From CAYXAA01 sp964462985 (GTDB taxonomy: Bacteria; Pseudomonadota; Alphaproteobacteria; Rhizobiales; Stappiaceae): a DNA stretch of 9,269 bases. Within the stretch, counting starts at the first letter, position 1. Each line of letters opens with the position of its first letter. The stretch covers positions 1 to 9,269 of the forward strand of contig CAYXAA010000074.1 of NCBI GenBank assembly GCA_964462985.1, read 5' to 3'. The notes beneath the pieces were generated by a model. That model saw only the letters and a list, made by a program, of their open reading frames with translations, had not been told where the DNA came from and did no database searches. The position numbers were made by a program, and so were the translations under genes. Shown here one piece after another: positions 1-7,681 of the stretch.

Positions 1-109
1 CCTTCAAGGCGCCGCATTGATTGTCAAAATTGATTCCGAAGCATTTCAGGACGCAGCGATCCACAGCACCCGACCGGGGCATACGACAACGGATTAACAG
101 GAATAGTTG
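1..109. other. Leader region upstream of rkpA, no confident gene
   Basis: This stretch is about 51% GC, clearly lower than the genes that follow, and positions 16-35 are strongly AT-rich (4 G/C in 20). That suits an intergenic or promoter-bearing region. TTGATT occurs twice (17-22 and 30-35) and TTGTCA lies at 21-26, but I find no good -10 partner at 16-18 bases from any of them, so I do not call a promoter. One + strand frame is open from position 2 to a TAA at 95-97 (31 codons) and could be the tail of an upstream gene. It shows no recognisable motif, and 31 open codons are unremarkable in this composition. An open minus-strand frame from an ATG at 82 has no ribosome binding site. Confidence 0.5.
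99..103 (+). promoter_or_regulatory. Ribosome binding site of rkpA
   Basis: AGGAA at 99-103 lies 6 bases before the ATG at 110. This spacing favours ATG 110 over the in-frame TTG at 107, which would sit only 3 bases from the motif. Confidence 0.65.
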
Positions 110-3100
110 ATGTCGATTAGGGCAAGTCAGATCGCGGTCACCGGCTTGGCACTGCGCGTTCCCGGAGCCAAGGATCCCGAAAGCTTCTGGACCCTTCTCG
201 ACGATGGCGTCTGCTCCGTTACCAGGGTTTCGCCCGAGCGGTTTCCTCAGGAGCGGTATTTTCATCCGAGCCGCAATGCCCCCGGCAAGACGCATACATT
301 CGCCGCCGGCCAGATCGATGATGTCTGGGGCTTCGATCCGGGCTTCTTCGGCATCTCGCCGCGCGAGGCGGTGCAGATCGACCCCCAGCAGCGGCTGCTG
401 CTCCAGGTCGTGTTCGAAGCGCTCGAGCAGGGTGGAATCAAAGCGTCGTCGCTCGCCGGCAGCGGCGCGGGCGTCTTCGTCGGCGCCTCAGCGCTCGACT
501 ACCACCACCGCTTCGTGCTCGACCCGGCCGCCGGCGACATGCAGCTGATGACCGGCAACACGCTGTCGATCGTCTCCAACCGCATCTCCTATATCTACGA
601 CCTGCGCGGTCCGAGCTTCACCGTCGACACCGCTTGCTCGTCGTCGATCGTGGCGCTGCACGAGGCGGTCAATGCGCTGGAGAGCCGCCAGATCGACACG
701 GCGATCGTCGCTGGCGTCAACCTGCTCCTCAGCCCGTTCTCCTTTATGGGCTTCGCCCGCGCCTCGATGCTGTCGACCCAGGGGCTGTGCCGGGCCTTCG
801 ACGCAGACGGCGATGGCTATGTCCGCTCCGAGGGCGCGGTCGCCATCATCCTGCAGCGCGAGGAGACGGCGCGCGCCGAGGGCCGGCATATCCAGGCGCG
901 GATCAAGGCGACCGGTATCAATGCCGACGGCCGTACGGCAGGCCTGTCGCTGCCCTCGGCCGAGGCACAGGCGGCGCTACTTACGGAAATCTACGACGGC
1001 CTGGCGATCGACCCGAACGACCTTGCCTTCGTCGAGGCACACGGCACCGGCACCAGGGTGGGCGACCCGGCCGAAGCCCATGCGCTCGGCACCGTGATCG
1101 GGCGCAAGCGCAGCACGCCGCTGACGATCGGTTCGGTCAAGACCAACCTCGGCCATCTTGAGCCGGCCTCCGGTCTCGTCGGCATGGTCAAGGCGATGCT
1201 GGCGCTGAAGCACGACCGGCTGCCGAAGTCGCTGCACTTCGACACGCCGAACCCGGACATCGACTTCACCGGCCTCAACCTTACCGTCGCCGGGGAGCCT
1301 GTCGCACTCCGCCGCAACGGCAAGCTGCGGCTCGCCGGCATCAACTCCTTCGGATTTGGCGGTACCAATGCCCATGTCGTCATCGCCGATGGCGACCCCG
1401 TCGAGGCACCGGTCAGCTCCGTTGCCGACGATGCTCCGCTGATCCTGTCGGCCAAGAGCAAGGGTGCGCTGACCGACCTTGCCCGAGCCTATCGCGACCG
1501 GCTCGCTGCCCTGTCCGACGACGCACCGCTCGGGCCGATCCTCGACGCTGCCGCCCACAGCCGCGACCGGCTCGACATGCGCCTGGTGGCGCTTGGCACC
1601 GACCGGGCCGCCAAGATCGAGGCGCTCGACGCCTTCCTCGCCGACAGGAAGTCCGACCAGGTCTTCGCCGGCCAGGCGCTTCAGCCGGTGCAGAAGCTCG
1701 CCTTCGCCTTTTCCGGAAACGGCTCGCAATGGGCCGGAATGGGCTGCGAGGCATACCAGCGCGACGCCGATTTCCGTGCGGCCTTTGAGATGGTCGACAA
1801 GAAGTTCATGCGCGTCGCCGGCTGGTCGCTCCTGACCATGCTGTTCTCCAAGGACCTGGAGGCGGAACTCGAGCGCACCGAGATCGCCCAGCCGCTGCTG
1901 TTTGCGCTTCAGGTCGCGCTCGTGAGCGCGCTCAAGGCCAAGGGTGTCACGCCACAGGCGGTGATCGGACACAGCGTCGGCGAGGTCGCCGCGGCCTGGG
2001 CCGCCGGCGCGCTCGACCTCGACGCGGCCGTTCGCGTCATCCACGCCCGCTCGACGCAACAGGAAGTAACGCGGCACCTCGGCAGCATGGCCGCCCTCCT
2101 GCTGCCCGCGGATCAGGCGCGCGAGGCAATCGAACACCCGGATTTCCCCGGCCTTGAGCTCGCCGCCGTCAACAGCCCGCGCAGCGTGACGATCTCGGGG
2201 CCGAGCGAAAGCCTTGACGGCTTCGCCAAATACGCCCGCAAGAAGCGGTGGGCCCTGCGCAAGCTCAACCTCGCCTATCCCTTCCACTGCGCGCTGGTCG
2301 ATCCGATCGAAGAGCCGCTGATGGAAGCGCTGTCCGGCCTGACCTGCCAGGCGCCCGCCCTGCCCTTCATCTCGACCGTGGAGCCGGAGGCAGAGAACCC
2401 CGTGCTCGACGCCGCCTACTGGTGGCGCAATGTGCGCCAGCCGGTGCTGTTTGCCGAGGCCATGACGCGGCTGATCGAGAGCGGCGTCGGGGTCGTCGTC
2501 GAGATCGGGCCACGGCCGGTGCTGACCACCTACATCAACGACCTGCTGCGCGAAGGTGGCCAGAAGGCGGCGGTGCTGCATTCGTTCGACCAGACTGAGC
2601 ACGGCAACGACGCCACCAATCCGGTAACGGCCGTCGCCGCGGCGATTCTCGCAAACGGCGGCCCGGTCGATCTCGACGTGCTCGTCGGTCCGGCCGGGCA
2701 GAACCTGCCGGCGCTGCCAAGCTATCCGTGGCAGAATCAGCCGTTCTGTGCCGAGCCGACCGATGAGCGGGTCGATGCAATCTTCGGCGTCGCCTGGCCG
2801 CTTGCCGGCGGCCGGCTGCAGCCGATGGCGAGCGAGTGGGTCAACCACGTCGACCCTGTCGCCCTACCGTTTCTCGCCGATCACAAGGTCGAGGAGTCGA
2901 TCGTCTTTCCAGCCGCAGGATTTGCCGAGATGGCGCTTCGCGCCGTGCTGGAATGGACGGGAGCGGACGACGTCGAGCTGCGGGATTTCGAGATCCTGCG
3001 GCCGCTGGTGTTCGATGGCGGCGAGACCTTCGAGACCATGGTTCGGATCTCGCCGGATGACCGGGTGGTGGAAGTGTCGAGCCGGCCACGTCTGCAGGGT

Positions 3101-6100
3101 GCGGACTGGTCGCTTAACGCCTACGGCCGCTTCGTCTCGATCAGCCGCAGGCGTAGTGAACCCAGGCTGCCGGCCGGCGGCGATGCCCCGATCGCGCTCG
3201 ACCACGACGCCCTCTACGCCCTGACCCGGACCTTCGGCCTTGAATACGGTTCCGCGTTCCGGCGCGTCGAGGCCGTGCGGCGGATCGACGAGCGCACCGC
3301 GGTCGCAACGCTGCAGGACAGGCCTAAGGCGACCGCCGACCTCGCTTTCTCGATGTGCCCGACGCTGCTCGACGCCGGCTTCCACGGCCTGTTTGCGCTG
3401 CTTGGCAGCACAACCGACGCGCCAGAGCACACCAGTTTCCTGCCGGTCCGGCTCGGCTCGCTCGCCCTGCTTCAGCCGGGCGCCGACCCGAGCGAGGTCC
3501 GCATCCACGTGACGAAAGCCTCGCAGCGGTCGATCGAGGCGAGTTTCGAGTTCCTGGACGGCGAAGGGGCCGTCACGGCACGGATCGCCAAAGCCCGGTT
3601 CAAGGCGGTGCAGCTCGGCCGTTCCGCCGACAGCGACGATCTGGCCTATCGCGTCCTGTCCCGCCTCCTGCCCGAGCGCAGTCGCAACGGTGAAGCTGTC
3701 ACACCCGCTGACGCCATCGCCCTCGCTCGCCGCCTTGGCACCGTTGGTGACCAGGAGATTGAGGCGGATGACGCGCTCATCCTGCTGGAGGCGCTCGGCC
3801 GCGCCATCGCGCACGATACGCTCTATCGCCTTGCCGAGAACGGCGATCTCTCCGTTGCGGCCATGATTGAGGCCGGCAAGCTGCACGCCAGCGCCCGCCC
3901 GCTCGTCCAGTCCCTGCTCTACTGGCTTGCCGACAGCGGCCTTGCCGAGCAGGGCGACGATGGCTGGACGATTGCCGAACCGGATGGACCGACGGCCGCC
4001 GAGCTGCTGCGCACTGTCGTGTTGGAGGCCGGCGCGCACGTCGCCGAGGCGGCCCTTCTGGCGCGCCTTGCCACCGGCCTCGGCGGCCTGCTCGTCGAAG
4101 GGCTGCCGGAGCGGGCCCAGGGCTGGTTCGCTACCGGTCTGTTTGACGCCTATCTGACGGCCGCTCCCGGCATCCGCGCGGCCGCCGAGAGCCTGCGCGC
4201 CGTCGTGGCCGGACTGGTCGACGGCTGGCCAAAGGACCGACCGCTCGATCTGCTGCTGGTCGGCGCGCAGAACACGGAGCTGATCGGTGCACTGGATGCC
4301 CTGCTCGATCCACGCGTGGCCTCGCTTACCGTAACCGATCCATCGTCCGCACAGGTGGTCCGCGCCGCCCGGCAGTGGAGCGGCGGCTCGTCGGTTCGCT
4401 TTTTTGAGTTCGAAGATGAGAACATCGGCGCAACGCCCTATGACGTCATCGTTTCGGCCGGGTCTCTGGCTGATCTGACCGACGACCAACTCGCGGCACT
4501 CCGCAAGCTCGGCCGCGCCGGAGGCCTCCTGCTTGCCGTCGAGCGGGCGCCGTCACCGACGGTTGACCTGATCCGCGGTGTCGGCCAGGACTGGTGGCAA
4601 CAGGCGTCGGAGTTCCCGATCTCGCGGCTGAAATCGGCGGCCGAGTGGAAGAGCGGTCTTGACGGGGCCGGCTTCCTGGATCTGGAGACGGCGCCGCTCG
4701 CCACCGGCACCGTCGAGGCTACGTTGATCGCGGGACGGGTCGCGGCGACGGCAGCGACCGCCCCAAGCGCCGAACACTTGGCGGAGGAAAAGGACGAAGA
4801 GGCCATGCTGGTGGTCTCCGGCCTGGATTCGGAGAGCCGGAAGGTCGCAGAGGCACTGCGCTCGACGCTGCACGAGCGCGGCTTCTCGGTCGCCATCGCG
4901 GTGCCGGGCGAGGCGACGAAGGAGATTGAGCCCGGCCTGTGGTCGCTCGATATCGGCGGCGACGTCGACGCCGCTAGGGCCCTGCTCGCCAGCGCCCGAG
5001 CCGGCATCGTCCACATCGCCGGCGCCTATGCAAAAGTCGACGACGCCTTGGCTGCGGTCGACGACCGGCTCTGGTCGCTGGCTCAGCTGCTGAAGACCAT
5101 CGGCGGCGATCCGGCGCGGCTGTGGATCGTGGCGCCGGGCGGTGCCCAGGATCTTGCCGGCGGCTCGTGCCATGCGCCGGCTCAGGCGGCGGTCTGGGCC
5201 TTCGGCCGCGTGGCTATGAACGAATATCCCAATGCCGACGTGCGACTGATCGACCTGTCGCCGACACTGGAACCGGGTGTTGCGGCGGCGCGGCTCGCCG
5301 ACGAAATCGCGGTGCCGTGTGACGAGCGTGAGGTGATTCTGGACAGCGGCACCCGCAAGGGCCTGCGCATCGTTCGCGGCGGCGTCCTGCCGGAGGCCAC
5401 ACTGGCTCCGGGAGCTGCGCCGGCAATGCGGCTCGAGATCAAGCGCCAGGGGTCGCTCGACCAACTCGCCTGGCTGCCGGTCGCGCGCCGGGCTCCGGAA
5501 GGCAAGGAGATCGAGATTGCCGTCGAAGCCAGCGGTCTGAATTTCCGCGATGTGATGTGGGCGCTCGGCCTTCTTCCCGAAGAGGCGCTGGAGGACGGCT
5601 TTGCCGGCGCGACGCTCGGCATGGAATGCTGCGGCTGCGTCACGGCGGTCGGCCCCGAGGCGTCACGCTTCAAGGTTGGCGACCGCGTCATCACCTTTGC
5701 CCCGGCCTGTTTCGCCAGCCACGTGACGGTCGCGGAGGCCGCCTGTGCGCCGATGCCGGCGACGGTCTCTTCCGAGGAAGCGGCGACCATCCCGGTGACT
5801 TTCCTCACCGCTTATTACGCTCTGGTCCAGCTCGCCGGGCTTCGCGAGGACGAGACCGTCCTGATCCACGGCGGCGCTGGCGGTGTCGGTCTTGCGGCGC
5901 TGCAGATTGCCAAGTGGCGCGGCGCCAGCGTGATCGCGACCGCCGGGTCGGAGGAAAAGCGCAGCTTCCTCACCCTGCTCGGTGCCGATCACGTGCTGGA
6001 TTCGCGCAGCCTCGCCTTCGTTGACGACGTTCTGGACCTCACCGACGGCGACGGCGTCGACGTGGTGCTCAACTCGCTGTTCGGCGAGGCGATGGAGCGC

Positions 6101-7681
6101 TCGATCGAGGTGCTTAAACCGTTCGGCCGTTTCCTTGAGCTGGGCAAGCGCGATTATTATGCCAATACCCATATCGGACTCCGTCCGTTCCGGCAGAACC
6201 TGACCTATTTCGGTATCGATGCCGACCAGTTGCTGACGCGCCAGCCGGAGCTGGCTAAGACGATGTTCGCCGAACTCGTCGCGCTGTTCGAGGATGGGGT
6301 ACTGACACCGCTGCCCTACCGGGCCTTCAACGCCGACGGCGTGGTCGAGGCCTTCCGCCTGATGCAGCAGGCCGGTCACATCGGCAAGATCGTGCTTCGC
6401 CCGCCCGCGGTGCCGGCCGACCTGCCGACCGCCCAGGAACTCGCGCTCGAGGCGGACGCGACCTATCTTGTCGCCGGAGGCTTCGGCGGCTTCGGCATGG
6501 AGCTGCTCAAGCGTCTTGCCGCGCATGGCGCGCGCAACCTCCTGGTGCTGTCGCGGCGCGGCGCCGAGGCGGAGGGTGCGGCCGAGCTCATCCAGAGCTT
6601 TGCGGCAGACGGCATCCGCCTTGAAGCGGAGGCCTGCGATATCACTGACGAAGCGGCCGTGTCCGCAGCGCTCGATCGGGCACGGGCGTCGATGCCGCCG
6701 ATCCGTGGCGTGTTCCACACCGCGATGGTGCTGAACGACGTTCTGATCGGCAACCTCGACCACGACGGCCTTACCAGGGTGCTGGCACCGAAGATCCGCG
6801 GCGCCGAACTGCTCGACCGGCTGACGGCCGGTGACCCGCTCGACCATTTCGTGCTCTATTCCTCGGCGACGACGCTGGTCGGCAACCCGGGCCAGGCCAA
6901 CTATGTCGCCGCCAACGGCTTTCTCGAAGCGCTTGCACGCAAGCGGCGGGCCGAGGGCAAGCCGGGCCTTGCCGTCGCCTGGGGCGCGATCTCCGACGCC
7001 GGCTATCTCGCCCGCAACACCGAGGTCAATGAACTGCTCGCCCGCAAGCTCGGCCGCCACGCGCTCACCGCCAAGGAGGCGCTCGACGGGCTGACCCGCC
7101 TGATGGCCATGCCGCAGGACGGGCTGGAGACCGCGGCCGTCGGTTTTGCTAGGATCGACTGGCAGGCGGCGCGGCGCGACCTCGCCCTTCTCGGTACGCC
7201 GATTACCGCGATGCTCGGCCTCGGCGATGCCGACGATGCTGCCGCCGGCGACGGCGCGATCGATCTCGCCGCCCTGCTCGCCGGCCTCGACAAGCCGAAG
7301 GCCACCGCCAAGGTCGCACAGCTGCTCGCCGCCGAGATCGGCCGCATCCTGCGTATCTCGCCTGACGAGATCGATCCGCAGCGGCCGCTTTCCGACATCG
7401 GCATGGACTCGCTGATGGCGCTGGAGCTTCGCATGAACGCGGAACGTCAGCTCGGCATCGATATTCCGTTGATGTCCCTGGCGAACGGCGCGACCCTCTA
7501 CGACATGTCCGCCCGGATTGCCGGCCGCGTGCTCGGCGACGACGCCGGGTCGACGATCTCGGCCGAGACCCAGGCACTCGCCGGGCACCACATCGACGAT
7601 GACATGTCCGAGCATGGTGATCTTACCGACGTCGCCGCGCAGGTCGTCGCCAAGAGCGGTGAAGTGAGGTCGCTGCTATGA
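110..7681 (+). CDS. rkpA: RkpA-like FAS-type iterative polyketide synthase (KS-AT-DH-psiMT-ER-KR-ACP)
   Basis: A 2523-residue cytosolic multienzyme that should build and reduce an acyl chain held on its own carrier domain. Residues are counted from ATG 110. KS, about 5-425: DTACSSS with Cys176, plus His311 and His349. KS-AT linker, about 430-530. AT, about 530-815: GHSVGE with Ser622, Arg647 (25 residues on, as in FabD) and YPFH with His726, suggesting malonyl-CoA. DH, about 890-1160: His925 and Asp1088 with His1092. Methyltransferase-like region, about 1195-1545: the SAM loop is degenerate (GAQNTE, 1385-1390). Structural KR half, about 1564-1760. ER, about 1773-2096: NFRDVM, and HGGAGGVG at 1920-1927. 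KR, about 2115-2300: GGFGGFG at 2123-2129 and tetrad Lys2228, Ser2252, Tyr2265, Asn2269. ACP, about 2395-2475: GMDSL with phosphopantetheine Ser2434. No loading module, N-terminal docking helix or thioesterase is visible; the last 48 residues are an acidic tail. The stop overlaps the next start. From memory, rhizobial rkpA is a multidomain FAS/PKS needed for capsular K-antigen, thought to supply a lipid. The enzyme class is very secure; the rkpA name rests on domain order and the rkpG partner. Confidence 0.9.
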   Translation: MSIRASQIAVTGLALRVPGAKDPESFWTLLDDGVCSVTRVSPERFPQERYFHPSRNAPGKTHTFAAGQIDDVWGFDPGFFGISPREAVQIDPQQRLLLQVVFEALEQGGIKASSLAGSGAGVFVGASALDYHHRFVLDPAAGDMQLMTGNTLSIVSNRISYIYDLRGPSFTVDTACSSSIVALHEAVNALESRQIDTAIVAGVNLLLSPFSFMGFARASMLSTQGLCRAFDADGDGYVRSEGAVAIILQREETARAEGRHIQARIKATGINADGRTAGLSLPSAEAQAALLTEIYDGLAIDPNDLAFVEAHGTGTRVGDPAEAHALGTVIGRKRSTPLTIGSVKTNLGHLEPASGLVGMVKAMLALKHDRLPKSLHFDTPNPDIDFTGLNLTVAGEPVALRRNGKLRLAGINSFGFGGTNAHVVIADGDPVEAPVSSVADDAPLILSAKSKGALTDLARAYRDRLAALSDDAPLGPILDAAAHSRDRLDMRLVALGTDRAAKIEALDAFLADRKSDQVFAGQALQPVQKLAFAFSGNGSQWAGMGCEAYQRDADFRAAFEMVDKKFMRVAGWSLLTMLFSKDLEAELERTEIAQPLLFALQVALVSALKAKGVTPQAVIGHSVGEVAAAWAAGALDLDAAVRVIHARSTQQEVTRHLGSMAALLLPADQAREAIEHPDFPGLELAAVNSPRSVTISGPSESLDGFAKYARKKRWALRKLNLAYPFHCALVDPIEEPLMEALSGLTCQAPALPFISTVEPEAENPVLDAAYWWRNVRQPVLFAEAMTRLIESGVGVVVEIGPRPVLTTYINDLLREGGQKAAVLHSFDQTEHGNDATNPVTAVAAAILANGGPVDLDVLVGPAGQNLPALPSYPWQNQPFCAEPTDERVDAIFGVAWPLAGGRLQPMASEWVNHVDPVALPFLADHKVEESIVFPAAGFAEMALRAVLEWTGADDVELRDFEILRPLVFDGGETFETMVRISPDDRVVEVSSRPRLQGADWSLNAYGRFVSISRRRSEPRLPAGGDAPIALDHDALYALTRTFGLEYGSAFRRVEAVRRIDERTAVATLQDRPKATADLAFSMCPTLLDAGFHGLFALLGSTTDAPEHTSFLPVRLGSLALLQPGADPSEVRIHVTKASQRSIEASFEFLDGEGAVTARIAKARFKAVQLGRSADSDDLAYRVLSRLLPERSRNGEAVTPADAIALARRLGTVGDQEIEADDALILLEALGRAIAHDTLYRLAENGDLSVAAMIEAGKLHASARPLVQSLLYWLADSGLAEQGDDGWTIAEPDGPTAAELLRTVVLEAGAHVAEAALLARLATGLGGLLVEGLPERAQGWFATGLFDAYLTAAPGIRAAAESLRAVVAGLVDGWPKDRPLDLLLVGAQNTELIGALDALLDPRVASLTVTDPSSAQVVRAARQWSGGSSVRFFEFEDENIGATPYDVIVSAGSLADLTDDQLAALRKLGRAGGLLLAVERAPSPTVDLIRGVGQDWWQQASEFPISRLKSAAEWKSGLDGAGFLDLETAPLATGTVEATLIAGRVAATAATAPSAEHLAEEKDEEAMLVVSGLDSESRKVAEALRSTLHERGFSVAIAVPGEATKEIEPGLWSLDIGGDVDAARALLASARAGIVHIAGAYAKVDDALAAVDDRLWSLAQLLKTIGGDPARLWIVAPGGAQDLAGGSCHAPAQAAVWAFGRVAMNEYPNADVRLIDLSPTLEPGVAAARLADEIAVPCDEREVILDSGTRKGLRIVRGGVLPEATLAPGAAPAMRLEIKRQGSLDQLAWLPVARRAPEGKEIEIAVEASGLNFRDVMWALGLLPEEALEDGFAGATLGMECCGCVTAVGPEASRFKVGDRVITFAPACFASHVTVAEAACAPMPATVSSEEAATIPVTFLTAYYALVQLAGLREDETVLIHGGAGGVGLAALQIAKWRGASVIATAGSEEKRSFLTLLGADHVLDSRSLAFVDDVLDLTDGDGVDVVLNSLFGEAMERSIEVLKPFGRFLELGKRDYYANTHIGLRPFRQNLTYFGIDADQLLTRQPELAKTMFAELVALFEDGVLTPLPYRAFNADGVVEAFRLMQQAGHIGKIVLRPPAVPADLPTAQELALEADATYLVAGGFGGFGMELLKRLAAHGARNLLVLSRRGAEAEGAAELIQSFAADGIRLEAEACDITDEAAVSAALDRARASMPPIRGVFHTAMVLNDVLIGNLDHDGLTRVLAPKIRGAELLDRLTAGDPLDHFVLYSSATTLVGNPGQANYVAANGFLEALARKRRAEGKPGLAVAWGAISDAGYLARNTEVNELLARKLGRHALTAKEALDGLTRLMAMPQDGLETAAVGFARIDWQAARRDLALLGTPITAMLGLGDADDAAAGDGAIDLAALLAGLDKPKATAKVAQLLAAEIGRILRISPDEIDPQRPLSDIGMDSLMALELRMNAERQLGIDIPLMSLANGATLYDMSARIAGRVLGDDAGSTISAETQALAGHHIDDDMSEHGDLTDVAAQVVAKSGEVRSLL
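7666..7669 (+). promoter_or_regulatory. Ribosome binding site of rkpG, inside the end of rkpA
   Basis: GAGG at 7666-7669 sits 8 bases before the ATG at 7678, within the last codons of rkpA. With the ATGA stop/start overlap at 7678-7681, it suggests translational coupling, so that synthase and release enzyme are made together. Confidence 0.65.

Noticed and set aside
2..97. Tail of an upstream gene in the frame open to TAA at 95-97
   Set aside because: 31 codons without a recognisable motif, in less GC-rich sequence. It cannot be told from chance without the upstream flank.
107..109. TTG at 107 as the start of rkpA
   Set aside because: It is in frame immediately before ATG 110, but only 3 bases from the AGGAA motif. 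ATG 110 has better spacing and is the commoner codon.
977..2848. Long open frame on the minus strand (623 codons), and similar ones at 2864-4489 and 5663-7615
   Set aside because: They lie entirely opposite rkpA, whose + strand frame has recognisable domains and catalytic residues throughout. The antisense translations show no family motif, and such frames are expected opposite GC-rich coding sequence.
4259..4281. An active C-methyltransferase in RkpA
   Set aside because: The glycine-rich SAM loop is replaced by GAQNTE, so I treat the region as structural.
7532..7681. A C-terminal thioesterase or reductase release domain in RkpA
   Set aside because: Only about 48 residues follow the ACP, acidic and low in complexity, with no GxSxG or Rossmann motif.
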